DNA of 64,000 nucleotides. Source: Nitrospirales bacterium. GTDB taxonomy: Bacteria > Nitrospirota > Nitrospiria > Nitrospirales > UBA8639. The notes beneath the pieces are model-generated. The model worked only from the letters and a program-made list of their open reading frames with translations. It was not told the origin of the DNA and made no database searches. The DNA is taken from positions 16,610-80,609 of the forward strand of contig JAJDBP010000036.1 in assembly GCA_029261295.1 (NCBI GenBank). The letters run 5' to 3'. Position 1 is the first letter of the stretch, and every line of letters begins with the position of its first letter. Position numbers and translations under genes: made by a program. This document shows, one piece after another, positions 28,156 to 37,787 of this stretch.

Positions 28156-30414
28156 ATGGATTCTTCTGCTTTGCTCGAACAGGTTCAACAACGCGCTCCC
28201 CATCTGGCTCCCACGTTGGTGCAAGATTTCTTCTCACAGATGGATCCCGACTACTTTGAGCAATCCCCTCTCGAAACCATTCTTGAACATCTTGAGCTCA
28301 CCGCCCAACTCACCTTCGAACAGCCTTGTTCGGTCGCGATCAACACCCTTTCATCAAAACAATATCAAATTCATATCGTCGCGTATGATTATTTTTCAGA
28401 ATTTGCTACGTTTTGTGGAGTCTTAGCCTCCTTCGGACTCGACATTCGAGAAGCGGCCATCTTCACTTCCCGAGAAATTGATTCTCCATCTAAATCCAAT
28501 ACGACCGCATTCAAAAAACAGAACCCGTGGAAACACCTTTCTCCTAAACGTCCCACTAGTAAATTTTCTCGAAAGTTCGTGGTCGATGTGTTTCGCGTTC
28601 AAGCCTTGAAAGGCTTTTCATTCGATGCCTCCGCCCAGCAGGAATTCAAGAACAAACTGACCTCATTACTTCGATTACTCCAGAAAAATCACCTACGGCA
28701 GGCACGGCGGCTCGTCAATCGTGGTCTCATTGAAAATCTAAGTCACACACACAATAAGACTAGCGAGCTCGTGCATCCGGTTCATATCACGTTTTCCAAT
28801 CCCGCCTCTTCGCCAGATACGGTGTTAGATATCCGGTCAACCGATACTCCAGCATTTCTTTATGCCTTTGCTAATGCCTTGGCCATGCGCGGCATTTATC
28901 TCGTCAAAGCCAAGATCGAAGTCAAAGGGCACCAAGTCTTCAATCGTCTCTATGTCCGTGGCCGTCAGGGTGGCAAACTTCAAAGCCAAGCGGAGCAGCA
29001 AGAGCTACGGACAGCCGCGGCCCTCTTGAAAGAGTTTACCTATTATCTCAGTTGGGCCCCCGACCCTGGAAAAGCGCTCGATCACTTTGATCAATTCTTG
29101 GATCAACTCCTAGAAGAACCTCAAAAAACATCCACATTGAGTACTTTAGGGAAAGCTTCAACATTAGAGCATCTCGCGCAATTGTTCGGCAGCAGTGATT
29201 ATATCTGGGAGGATCTCCTACGACGACAGCATGACAATCTGTTGCCTATGATGCGTCAATTCAAAAAGGGCCCGTTGGTGAGGTCCAAGGCCGTTTTAGA
29301 AAAAGCCTTAACAGCACGGTTGCTAGAGGCCAAGTCGATCTCCAAGAAAAAACAAGAACTCAATCGATTCAAGGACGAAGAACTCTTTCGGATAGACATG
29401 CGGCATCTCCTCGAAACCAGTTCGCTTCCCGACTTCTCCAAGGCCTTAACCAATTTAGCTGATGTTATTTTAGGACAAGCGCTCGAACAATCCTATCAAG
29501 TTATCCGGCCCAAAGGCTCAAAGGCCAACGAAGGGTCCATGGCTATTTTTGGATTAGGGAAATTGGGAGGAGGAGAGTTGGGGTATGCCTCAGACATTGA
29601 AATACTCTTTGTCTATGCGAACGCGAAACCATCCAGCTCACGACAACCATCCAAAGTTTCCACCGATTTCTACGAACGATGGTCACAGGAATTTCTCCAA
29701 TGGATCGAAGCCAAGCAAGAAGGCATTTTCCATATTGATACTCGCCTTCGGCCAAATGGCGACAAGGGAACCTTGGCGAATTCGTTAGGCGAGATTCAGC
29801 AATATTATAGTGCCGAAGGCCGATCGGCGCCCTTTGAACGACAAGCCTTCATCAAGCTCCGGTTCGTCGCTGGCAATCCTGCCTTAGGTAAAGCGGTTGA
29901 CACTCACCAGAAAATCTTTGTGTATGGAGAAGAGCCATGGGATCTTCAAGCGGCACTCCATCTTCGACAGCGCCAAATGACTGAACTCGTGACACCAGGC
30001 ACCACTCATGTGAAGTATGGTCCTGGGGGCTTGCTGGATGTGGAATATCTGGTGCAATACCTTCAGCTCCTGCATGGACATCATGATCCATCCATTCGCA
30101 CGCCCAACACCTTAGAAGCCATTGAACAACTCTGCCATGTCTCTTTTCTTTCTCTTTCAGAAAGAGAAGCCTTGCGTGAAGATTATCTCTTTTTGCGACA
30201 ATTAATCGATGGCTTGCGCATTGTCAGAGGAAATGCCAAAGACTTGGTCCTCCCGCCTTCCGGTTCAGATGAAATGGTATTTTTAGCACGACGTTTAGGA
30301 ATGGGGTCTACGGACTGGCAGAAAAGTGCGAAAACTTTCGAACACACCACGCTTGAGCGAATGGCAAAAATTCACGAGCGCTTCCTGAAGCATTTTTCAA
30401 AAAACACTGCCTGA
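28156..30414 (+). CDS. GlnE-like protein with N-terminal ACT-like segments and altered DxE active site
   Basis: A 752-residue protein if started at ATG 28156; the frame runs further upstream but would overlap the divergent gene. The C-terminal half is a GlnE-type nucleotidyltransferase: GLGKLGGGELGYASDIEIL near residue 465, IDTRLRPNGDKGTL, and VKYGPGGLLDVEYLVQYLQL. The second metal aspartate is glutamate (SDIE instead of SDxD). The N-terminal half has two ACT-like stretches: HIVAYDYFSEFATFCGVLASF near residue 72 and RSTDTPAFLYAFANALAMRG near residue 225, as found in GlnD and other amino-acid-sensing proteins. I infer a glutamine-sensing partner of the divergent GlnE-like protein. Activity is uncertain because of the substitution. 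Confidence 0.82.
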   Translation: MDSSALLEQVQQRAPHLAPTLVQDFFSQMDPDYFEQSPLETILEHLELTAQLTFEQPCSVAINTLSSKQYQIHIVAYDYFSEFATFCGVLASFGLDIREAAIFTSREIDSPSKSNTTAFKKQNPWKHLSPKRPTSKFSRKFVVDVFRVQALKGFSFDASAQQEFKNKLTSLLRLLQKNHLRQARRLVNRGLIENLSHTHNKTSELVHPVHITFSNPASSPDTVLDIRSTDTPAFLYAFANALAMRGIYLVKAKIEVKGHQVFNRLYVRGRQGGKLQSQAEQQELRTAAALLKEFTYYLSWAPDPGKALDHFDQFLDQLLEEPQKTSTLSTLGKASTLEHLAQLFGSSDYIWEDLLRRQHDNLLPMMRQFKKGPLVRSKAVLEKALTARLLEAKSISKKKQELNRFKDEELFRIDMRHLLETSSLPDFSKALTNLADVILGQALEQSYQVIRPKGSKANEGSMAIFGLGKLGGGELGYASDIEILFVYANAKPSSSRQPSKVSTDFYERWSQEFLQWIEAKQEGIFHIDTRLRPNGDKGTLANSLGEIQQYYSAEGRSAPFERQAFIKLRFVAGNPALGKAVDTHQKIFVYGEEPWDLQAALHLRQRQMTELVTPGTTHVKYGPGGLLDVEYLVQYLQLLHGHHDPSIRTPNTLEAIEQLCHVSFLSLSEREALREDYLFLRQLIDGLRIVRGNAKDLVLPPSGSDEMVFLARRLGMGSTDWQKSAKTFEHTTLERMAKIHERFLKHFSKNTA

Positions 30415-30437
30415 GACGATTGATATCGCCTCAGGCA
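30408..30437. terminator. hairpin between convergent glnE-like gene and glnA
   Basis: TGCCTGAG at 30408-30415 pairs with CTCAGGCA at 30430-30437, and CGAT/ATCG extends the stem around a four-base loop. Read on the minus strand it is followed by GTGTTTTTTG, a good tail for ending glnA transcription. It overlaps the last codons of the plus-strand gene. Confidence 0.7.
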
Positions 30438-30467
30438 TGATGAAGAGTTTCAATTTCTTAGAAACTC

Positions 30468-31877
30468 TTACACGTCGTAATACATGAAGAATTCATGGGG
30501 ATGTGGTCGGAGACGCATCGGATCCACTTCGTTATCCCGTTTATAGGAAATCCAAGCCTCAACTAAGTCTTCAGTAAACACTCCCCCTTTAAGGAGGAAT
30601 TCATAGTCATTGGCCAAGTTGTCTAAGGCTTCATCCAAACTCGACGGCAAAGTTTGGATATTCCCTAATTCTTCTGGTTCCAGATCATACAGATTTTTGT
30701 CCATGGCTTCGCCTGGATCGATTTTATTTTGGATACCATCCAACCCGGCCATCAACATGGCGCTGAAAGCCAAATACATATTGCAGGATGGATCAGGGAA
30801 TCGCACTTCAATTCGTTTGGCTTTCGGACTGGGTGAATACATCGGAATCCGAATAGCCGCCGATCGGTTACGGCTAGAATACGCGAGCATCACCGGGGCT
30901 TCGAATCCTGGCACCAGCCGCTTATACGAATTGGTTGTGGGATTCGTTAAGGCTGCCAAAGCTGGTCCATGCTTGATAATCCCACCAATGTAATAGAGAC
31001 ATTGTTGCGACACACCAGCATAATCTTTGCCAGCAAATGATGGCTTTCCACCTTTCCAAATACTTTGATGCGTGTGCATCCCTGTGCCATTGTCGCCAAA
31101 GACGGGCTTCGGCATAAATGTGGCCGTTTTTCCATGACGACGTGCGACATTGCGAACAATGTATTTATACATCATCATTTGATCAGCCATTTTGACCAAC
31201 GTATCAAAACGCAGATCAATTTCTGCCTGACCAGCGGTGGCCACTTCATGATGATGTTTTTCAACACGAATGCCCGCTTTTTCCATTTCACGGCACATTT
31301 CGGAGCGAATATCTTGTTGGGAATCAACTGGAGCCACTGGAAAGTAGCCTTCCTTGTGGCGAGGACGAGAACCTAAGTTTTCGCCATCTTTTCCGGAATT
31401 CCAAATACCTTCTTCCGAATCCACAAAGTAATACCCAGAGTGACTATTTTGATCAAAGCTCACGTGATCAAAAATGAAGAATTCTGCCTCTGGCCCCCAA
31501 TAGGACGTATCACCAATTTTAGTACTCTTCAGATATTGTTCGGCTCGCATGGCCACACCGCGAGGGTCACGTTCATAGATGGTGCGAGTAATGGGATCTT
31601 CCACATTACCGATCATGCTCAATGTCGGAATCTCCGTGAATGGATCCATCCGAGCCGAATTGGGATCTGGCACTAATAACATGTCACTGTTTTGAATGGC
31701 CTTCCACCCACGGATGGACGATCCATCAAACCCTGAACCTTCTTTAAATAAATCCAAAGATAATTCGGAAGTAGGAATGGAAAAATGCTGCCAGGTTCCA
31801 ACCAAATCAATAAATTTGATATCGACCATTTCGACCTTATTCTTCTTGGCAAAATCCAACACTTCTTTAGGGGTCAT
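30468..31877 (-). CDS. glnA: type I glutamine synthetase
   Basis: GlnA makes glutamine from glutamate, ammonia and ATP, as a cytoplasmic dodecamer. The 469-residue product has [12 protein letters not shown], the glutamate/metal region [23 protein letters not shown] and the ATP loop [17 protein letters not shown]. Tyr397 lies in [10 protein letters not shown], the adenylylation site used by GlnE, so control by the nearby GlnE-like proteins is plausible. AAGGAGGT lies before the ATG. It is last in a minus-strand run (beta-barrel, amt, PII, amt, glnA), 83 bp after the second amt gene. Confidence 0.98.
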   Translation of the reverse strand: MTPKEVLDFAKKNKVEMVDIKFIDLVGTWQHFSIPTSELSLDLFKEGSGFDGSSIRGWKAIQNSDMLLVPDPNSARMDPFTEIPTLSMIGNVEDPITRTIYERDPRGVAMRAEQYLKSTKIGDTSYWGPEAEFFIFDHVSFDQNSHSGYYFVDSEEGIWNSGKDGENLGSRPRHKEGYFPVAPVDSQQDIRSEMCREMEKAGIRVEKHHHEVATAGQAEIDLRFDTLVKMADQMMMYKYIVRNVARRHGKTATFMPKPVFGDNGTGMHTHQSIWKGGKPSFAGKDYAGVSQQCLYYIGGIIKHGPALAALTNPTTNSYKRLVPGFEAPVMLAYSSRNRSAAIRIPMYSPSPKAKRIEVRFPDPSCNMYLAFSAMLMAGLDGIQNKIDPGEAMDKNLYDLEPEELGNIQTLPSSLDEALDNLANDYEFLLKGGVFTEDLVEAWISYKRDNEVDPMRLRPHPHEFFMYYDV

Positions 31878-31960
31878 TCACCTACCTCCTTCTTAAGACA
31901 TTCGTGTATAAAAACTAAACTCTTGTTCGCTACGCTTTGATACGAGAACTTCACACTTCT

Positions 31961-33268
31961 TTATGAATAGGCTCTTTCACTATGTTGGCTGAGATCCAAC
32001 CCCATTTCTTCATCTTGAGGAGAGACTCGAAGCCCAATGGTGAGATCAATGATTTTCAAAATAATATACGTTCCAATCATCGCAAACGCTAAGGTTACCA
32101 AAGCCAGAAAGACTTGTATACCAAACAACTCAGCATTTCCAAAAAACAAGCCTGTCGCCCCAATTGACGCAAAAAGTCCTGTGGCTAAGATTCCCATAAA
32201 ACCTCCGACGCCATGTATTCCGACCACGTCTAAGGAGTCATCATATCCCAGCTTCATCTTCCACACCACCGCGACATAGCACATGGTTCCGGCAATTAAC
32301 CCAATGACCATAGCCGACATGGGCCCAACAAATCCTGCAGCCGGAGTAATCGTGGCTAATCCGGCAATAATACCACTGGCAATACCCAGAACGGTTGGCT
32401 TCCCTCTATGAACCCATTCCGCACACATCCAACTGAGTCCACCTGCCGCCGCCGCAATATGAGTGGCAATAAACGCGACCCCAGCTCCACCATTGGCTCC
32501 TAAGGCGCTCCCTCCATTAAATCCAAACCACCCAAACCACAACAAACCCGTCCCTAACACCGTCATCGGTAAGTTATGAGGGGGCATGGCCTCTTTGGCA
32601 AAACCTTTACGAGGGCCTAACATCATCGCGCAAACCAGGGCGCCAAAACCCGAACTAATATGCACCACGGCGCCTCCGGCAAAATCTAGGGCACCCATTT
32701 GAGATAACCATCCACCTCCCCACACCCAATGCGCCAAAGGAGAATAAATACATAAGGACCACAAAACGGAAAATGCAAGTAATGCTTTAAAATTCATACG
32801 TTCGGCTACGGCACCAGTAATCAGGGCCACCGTAATGGCGGCAAACATGAGCTGAAACACCATAAAGACTTGATGAGGAATTGTTGAAGCATAGGTCGGA
32901 CTCGGGTCAGCCCCAACGCCCTGTAACCCTATCCATTCTAGACTGCCAATCATGCCACCCACGTCAGGGCCAAATGCTAAACTATATCCACAAATCACCC
33001 AGACTAAGGTAATCAAACACAGAATGACGGCCGTATGCATGATGGTGCCTAACACATTTTTACTACGAACAAGCCCGCCATAAAATAAGGCTAATCCTGG
33101 AAGCATCATGCACAAGACTAAAGCGGACGACATTAAAATCCATGCCGTGTCGCCTGTATCTACCTGAAGCGCTCCTCCGTCCTCTGCTAAAACAAGAGAC
33201 GACTCTCCCATTCCAACAACCATTGCCAATACTAGGCCTAGCTTTATGAGCGCGTTGGATATTTTCAT
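31961..33268 (-). CDS. amt: ammonium transporter Amt (second copy, PII-distal)
   Basis: A 435-residue Amt channel for ammonium uptake across the inner membrane. A signal-like N-terminus (LIKLGLVLAMVVGMGESSLVLA) is followed by about eleven transmembrane helices. Hallmarks are LALFYGGLVRSKNVLGTIMH, WVWGGGWLSQMGALDFAGGAVVHISSG and the pore histidine in DVVGIHGVGGFMG. The start is ATG 33268, with AAGGAGG five bases before it; an upstream TTG is less likely. The PII gene lies 44 bp upstream. The second Amt at 33747-35048 is a clear paralogue; the two differ most in loop lengths and the N-terminus. Confidence 0.95.
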   Translation of the reverse strand: MKISNALIKLGLVLAMVVGMGESSLVLAEDGGALQVDTGDTAWILMSSALVLCMMLPGLALFYGGLVRSKNVLGTIMHTAVILCLITLVWVICGYSLAFGPDVGGMIGSLEWIGLQGVGADPSPTYASTIPHQVFMVFQLMFAAITVALITGAVAERMNFKALLAFSVLWSLCIYSPLAHWVWGGGWLSQMGALDFAGGAVVHISSGFGALVCAMMLGPRKGFAKEAMPPHNLPMTVLGTGLLWFGWFGFNGGSALGANGGAGVAFIATHIAAAAGGLSWMCAEWVHRGKPTVLGIASGIIAGLATITPAAGFVGPMSAMVIGLIAGTMCYVAVVWKMKLGYDDSLDVVGIHGVGGFMGILATGLFASIGATGLFFGNAELFGIQVFLALVTLAFAMIGTYIILKIIDLTIGLRVSPQDEEMGLDLSQHSERAYS

Positions 33269-33312
33269 TGTGCCTCCTTCAACCAAACCCGTGTTAGGAA
33301 AATGAATAATGA

Positions 33313-33672
<360 letters not shown>

Positions 33673-33746
33673 TTAAAGACACGAAAAGTCTTAATTGGTA
33701 TTCATCAAGTGTAACGCTGGGCCAACAATATGTGAATGTGTCTCGC

Positions 33747-35048
33747 CTAGCCATACGCGCGTTCGCTATGTTGCGTGAGATCCAGCCCAAGAACTTCCTC
33801 TTCCTGACTCACACGCAAGCCCACCACACCATCAACAATTTTCAAAATTATAAACGTCCCCAAACCCGCAAAAATCCACGTGGCACCAACACCAACCGCT
33901 TGAATGCCCACTTGCTCCGGATTCCCAAAAAAGAGTCCAGTGCCTCCACCCATACTGGCAAATAACCCGGTGGCCAACGCACCCCAGGTACCACCAATGC
34001 CATGAATACCCAGCACATCTAAAGCATCGTCATAGCCCATTTTATTTTTCAAAAAGACACCCAAATAACAGATGGCTCCGCCACCGAGTCCAATGAGAAT
34101 GGCTGAAACAGGACCAACAAACCCGGCCGCAGGAGTAATCGCCACCAAGCCGGAGACCGCGCCACTCGCGGCGCCAAGCATGGTCGGCGTTCCACGATAA
34201 CCCCACTCCACTCCTAGCCAGGCCAAGGCTCCAGCCGCCGCCGCGACCTGTGTCGCCACAAACGCACTTGAAGCAATGCCATCGGCAGCCAAGGCACTTC
34301 CCGCATTAAAACCAAACCATCCGACCCACAATAATCCTGCCCCAATAACCGTAAATGGTAAGTTATGGGGACTCATATTATCTGTCCCATACCCACGCCG
34401 TTTTCCTAACACAAGGGCACAGGTTAAGGCGGCCACCCCGGAACTGATATGCACCACAGTGCCACCCGCAAAATCTAAATCACCGAGTCCCGCTAACCAA
34501 CCTCCACCCCAAACCCAATGGGCCAACGGAGCATAAATACACGTGACCCACAAAATAGCAAAAAGCACAAACGCTGAAAATTTCATGCGTTCAGCTATCG
34601 CACCACTAATCAACGCTACCGTAATGCCGGCAAACATCAGCTGAAACACCATAAATGCGAGATGGGGAATCGTCGACCCTTCTGTTGGTTCAGGACCAAC
34701 ACCTGCTAAGCCAACCAAATCTAAATTGCCAACCATGCCTCCCACATCAGGGCCAAACGCTAAGCTATAGCCCCAAAACACCCAGACCACACTGACCAGG
34801 CAGATCGAGATAAAACTATGCATCATCGTACTAAGCACATTTTTACTTCGAACCATTCCGCCATAAAACAACGCCAGGCCAGGAACAATCATCGCAAGAA
34901 CTAATGCTGATGAAGTTAAAACCCAACTGGTATCACCTGCACTAAGTGTTGAAACTTCTTCCGCAAATGCATAACTGCTTGAAATGGCGCATAAAATCAC
35001 AATCCCGAAAAAACAAACACCTATTTTGTCTAATCTATAAATGGACAT
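33747..35048 (-). CDS. amt: ammonium transporter Amt (first copy)
   Basis: A 433-residue Amt channel with cleavable or uncleaved N-terminal hydrophobic segment (FFGIVILCAISSSYAFA) and eleven helices. Hallmarks are LALFYGGMVRSKNVLSTMMH, WVWGGGWLAGLGDLDFAGGTVVHISSG and the pore histidine in DVLGIHGIGGTWG. Its start has GGAAGGGGAAAAC upstream. It lies 27 bp after the beta-barrel gene and 95 bp before the PII gene, so the four genes down to glnA are probably one nitrogen-limited transcript. Its C-terminus VLGLDLTQHSERAYG closely matches the end of the other Amt. Confidence 0.95.
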   Translation of the reverse strand: MSIYRLDKIGVCFFGIVILCAISSSYAFAEEVSTLSAGDTSWVLTSSALVLAMIVPGLALFYGGMVRSKNVLSTMMHSFISICLVSVVWVFWGYSLAFGPDVGGMVGNLDLVGLAGVGPEPTEGSTIPHLAFMVFQLMFAGITVALISGAIAERMKFSAFVLFAILWVTCIYAPLAHWVWGGGWLAGLGDLDFAGGTVVHISSGVAALTCALVLGKRRGYGTDNMSPHNLPFTVIGAGLLWVGWFGFNAGSALAADGIASSAFVATQVAAAAGALAWLGVEWGYRGTPTMLGAASGAVSGLVAITPAAGFVGPVSAILIGLGGGAICYLGVFLKNKMGYDDALDVLGIHGIGGTWGALATGLFASMGGGTGLFFGNPEQVGIQAVGVGATWIFAGLGTFIILKIVDGVVGLRVSQEEEVLGLDLTQHSERAYG

Positions 35049-35075
35049 TGTTTTCCCCTTCCCTCTTTTAAAAAT

Positions 35076-36254
35076 TTAAAAGAGGAATATCACTTCAGTG
35101 GCTAAGGTCTCTTGATTGTTCGCTGCCCGTTGGCCGTACTGAAAAGAGTTCGCATTTGATTTGTCGTAACGAAATTCAAATCGCGTAATTAACGACGGCG
35201 TCGGTTTATATTGTAGGGTCGCGGTCCCTTCCCATAACGTTTGAGGGGTTCCGGTCAGAAAACCCTGAGCATCCTCAAATAATTCTCCACGAAACCGTAG
35301 CCCCCACTGGTCATCAAAATCATGGATGACATATCCAGCAATCCCATTCCATCTTGCGTTTGCACCGGCCGGGGCCGTGGACGTTACTGTTCTCGCCGCA
35401 TTGGCTTGGTTGGCATAATAGCCTTCCAGCACTAAGGACGTTTGCTTCGTCACTTCAGCGGTGACAATACCTCCAATGAGAAGGCGATCCGTATTTTTTG
35501 CTCCCACAACACCTTCCGGTCCCCAAAATCCGAAAATAGAAAGGCCAAGCCAATCCAATGGCGTAATCCCAAGTAAGGCCTCAACAGATTTTCCTCGATT
35601 TCCATCAGATTGCGCCCCGGTAAAAGAATTAATGGCGCCGATAGAAAAATTCACCACATCATTAAATTCGTAAGAAGCGCGAACACCGGTTGTCGTAAAA
35701 GGCTCCCCAAAACCAAACAACCAGGATCGAGAAAAGTTATGATTGAGAGGACTCTCGATCACTTCATACCCTATCAAGGTATTCATTTTCCCAATTCGTA
35801 AATCAAGGCCATTGCCTACAGGAGCAATATACTGGGCATAGGCTTCTTGGAAATCAAAATCATCCGGGGCTGTTCCCCCAGTCAACTGCGCATCTTCACC
35901 ATAGTTCAGTTTAATGCGAAACCCACCCCGATCAGTATTCGACCCCGCTGATTTGGCTTCTTTCTCAAAAACCATTTGCGCTAAATTTGGTCGAAAGGAA
36001 TTCGCATCTGGATCAAAAATTCTCAACGCATTCGCTTGAGAATTCGGGTTATTAAAATTATGCGTATACGACGCTTCCACATATCCATAAAGGTTAAAAT
36101 CTTCTTTCGTTAACACCGCAGCCTGACTCACACTGACGAATCCAAAAAGGAGCAGACCCACAATTACGACCATCGAGCACACATTTCTCATATTCCGCAT
36201 CATATCCTCACAAGTTTTTGGAACAGTTAATGCCAAATAGCTAAACGTCTTCAT
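35076..36254 (-). CDS. outer-membrane beta-barrel protein (porin-like)
   Basis: About 392 residues if started at ATG 36254, which has a strong AAGGAGG five bases upstream. This gives an unusually long leader before the hydrophobic signal VVIVGLLLFGFVSVSQAA; internal ATGs at 36203 and 36200 would give a normal signal peptide. The mature part is beta-rich with alternating aromatic strands (LYGYVEASYTHNFN, RGGFRIKLNYGEDAQ, DLRIGKMNTLIGYEVIES) and ends in the outer-membrane signature EVIFLF. It resembles the BBP2-like beta-barrel family found in many environmental bacteria. First in the amt/PII/glnA run, it may admit small nitrogen compounds; that is inference from position. Confidence 0.85.
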   Translation of the reverse strand: MKTFSYLALTVPKTCEDMMRNMRNVCSMVVIVGLLLFGFVSVSQAAVLTKEDFNLYGYVEASYTHNFNNPNSQANALRIFDPDANSFRPNLAQMVFEKEAKSAGSNTDRGGFRIKLNYGEDAQLTGGTAPDDFDFQEAYAQYIAPVGNGLDLRIGKMNTLIGYEVIESPLNHNFSRSWLFGFGEPFTTTGVRASYEFNDVVNFSIGAINSFTGAQSDGNRGKSVEALLGITPLDWLGLSIFGFWGPEGVVGAKNTDRLLIGGIVTAEVTKQTSLVLEGYYANQANAARTVTSTAPAGANARWNGIAGYVIHDFDDQWGLRFRGELFEDAQGFLTGTPQTLWEGTATLQYKPTPSLITRFEFRYDKSNANSFQYGQRAANNQETLATEVIFLF

Positions 36255-36395
36255 GCAACCCTCCTTGGTTACGGCAGCCACCTTCCAGTTGCTACCTGAA
36301 TATTTCATGTTCACGACCAATCGCCACGCGTCATTGTCGTGACCATATGTCTGAATACCTTGTTAAAAACCGAACCACCATCTAGGTCAAACGGC

Positions 36396-36431
36396 AAAAA
36401 AAAATCCTCAGCCAGAAATTCTGGTTGAGGA
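36396..36431 (-). terminator. intrinsic terminator between the beta-barrel gene and mscS
   Basis: Read on the minus strand, TCCTCAACCAGAA and TTCTGGCTGAGGA form a 12-13 bp stem with one G-T pair, then nine T residues. It has no annotated minus-strand gene upstream, so it belongs to an untranslated transcript. Confidence 0.8.
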
Positions 36432-36494
36432 CTCCGTCGTCCGATCCATATTGGTTGGTATTCTGAGACGTCATTGTCTCAAATCACCGACTGT
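36396..36494 (-). ncRNA. candidate small RNA or attenuated leader
   Basis: On the minus strand a promoter-like pair (TTGACA, 17 bp, TAAAAA) would start a transcript near 36494. It passes through a GAGAC/GTCTC hairpin and ends at a strong terminator hairpin followed by nine T residues at 36404-36396. The transcript would be about 100 nucleotides. It stops about 140 bp before the beta-barrel start, so it is either a free sRNA or a leader that attenuates the nitrogen operon. No protein frame explains it. No known RNA family was recognised. Confidence 0.45.
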
Positions 36495-36501
36495 GAAAGA
36501 T

Positions 36502-36530
36502 TTTTTACCATTGAAATGGCAAGGTGTCAA
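36502..36530 (-). promoter_or_regulatory. sigma-70-like promoter for the candidate small RNA
   Basis: On the minus strand, TTGACA at 36530-36525, a 17-bp spacer and TAAAAA at 36507-36502. The -35 is perfect and the -10 matches four of six positions. Confidence 0.45.
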
Positions 36531-36766
36531 GGGAAGACACTGACAAGACTCGCCAACGAACCTCCATTCCTGACTGAAATCGGAGCAAAAGCTAAGGGGC
36601 ATTCCTCGTGAACAGGGCCTTCTCATTGAGGCCAACAATCGGTGAGTAGCTGCCCACGTCACTTGGCATTGGCCCCAACCCTTGTAAGAATACCAAAGAA
36701 CCACCTTTTGACAAGAGACAAACAGCCGCAACCTCTCATAACGATTAGTAAGAAGGAGTACCGTGT

Positions 36767-37690
36767 ATGGATCAATTTTTCTCTCAACAACTCACGCCCT
36801 TCCTGGCCCTCAAATCCATGGCGATGCTCGAAGGCAGTCTGCGTATTCTCGTCATTGCGCTGGTAGCCTATATCACGATTCGAGCGATACTATTTGGCTT
36901 AAAAAAATTTGAACAGATACTACTGACCTGGCGAGAGCGTGAGGATAAGGAACGCATCGCCAATGAGAAGCGTGTGAAGACCCTCACTGGATTAGTCCGA
37001 ACGATTTGCCTCACTCTCGTCTGGGTCATTGGAATCGTCATGAGTCTGGATCAAATTGGGTTGGATATTACGCCCATCTTAGCGGGAGCAGGGATTGTAG
37101 GCTTAGCGGTGGGCTTTGGTGCACAAAATTTGGTGCGCGATGTCATTAATGGGTTTTTCATGATTCTGGAAAATCAAATTCGCGTGGGAGATGTGGGAGT
37201 CGTCAATGGTACTGGGGGGTTAGTGGAAGCCATCAGCTTTCGCACGATCACGTTGAGAGATCTATCCGGGACCGTGCACATATTCCCAAACGGCACGGTG
37301 ACGACCTTAGCGAATATGACCAAAGAATGGTCCGCCTATGTTATGGAAATTGGCGTGGCTTACAAAGAAGAGACCGACCGCGTTGTGGAAGTGATGAGTG
37401 AAGTTGGAGAAGATCTCCGAAACGACTTGAAATTTTCTAAGAAGATATTGGAGCCGATAGAAATTATGGGGGTGGATGCGTTTGGAGAGTCAGAAGTCGT
37501 GATTAAAGCAAGAATTAAAACTTTGCCCATCGAACAGTGGGCGGTGGGACGGGAATATCGGCGGCGCCTAAAACACGCATTTGATCGAGAACACATTGAA
37601 ATTCCTTTCCCCCATCGCACGCTGGTCATGGGAGAAGCCAGCCCACCCTTTCACGTCACCAGTTCACTCATTCCAACGATGTCAGCCTAA
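36767..37690 (+). CDS. MscS-family mechanosensitive channel
   Basis: A 307-residue inner-membrane channel that releases solutes on osmotic downshock. Helices span about residues 24-44 and 72-95. The pore helix holds the small-residue pattern ILAGAGIVGLAVGFGAQNLVRDVINGFF, followed by the beta domain FMILENQIRVGDVGVVNG and the alpha-beta C-terminal domain. The canonical MscS pattern is A/G-rich, as here. AAGGAG at 36755 precedes the ATG. It is transcribed away from the nitrogen run and is followed by a hairpin shared with the next, convergent gene. Confidence 0.93.
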   Translation: MDQFFSQQLTPFLALKSMAMLEGSLRILVIALVAYITIRAILFGLKKFEQILLTWREREDKERIANEKRVKTLTGLVRTICLTLVWVIGIVMSLDQIGLDITPILAGAGIVGLAVGFGAQNLVRDVINGFFMILENQIRVGDVGVVNGTGGLVEAISFRTITLRDLSGTVHIFPNGTVTTLANMTKEWSAYVMEIGVAYKEETDRVVEVMSEVGEDLRNDLKFSKKILEPIEIMGVDAFGESEVVIKARIKTLPIEQWAVGREYRRRLKHAFDREHIEIPFPHRTLVMGEASPPFHVTSSLIPTMSA

Positions 37691-37721
37691 AGCGTACGGG
37701 CCAAGGCTTCCCAAAAATCAC

Positions 37722-37759
37722 AAAAAAACAGGCGACTGGGAATTTCCCAGCCGCCTGTT
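37722..37759 (-). terminator. intrinsic terminator of the PEP-CTERM gene
   Basis: AACAGGCGACTGGGAA and TTTCCCAGCCGCCTGTT form a long, nearly perfect stem at 37727-37759. On the minus strand it is followed by seven T residues (37728-37722). It can also slow plus-strand transcription from mscS. Confidence 0.8.
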
Positions 37760-37787
37760 ATAAGACCGCACCCGTTTAAAAAATATC

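Noticed and set aside
36471..36731. Minus-strand frame of 86 residues before mscS
   Set aside because: No protein features, and it crosses the candidate promoter of the small RNA.
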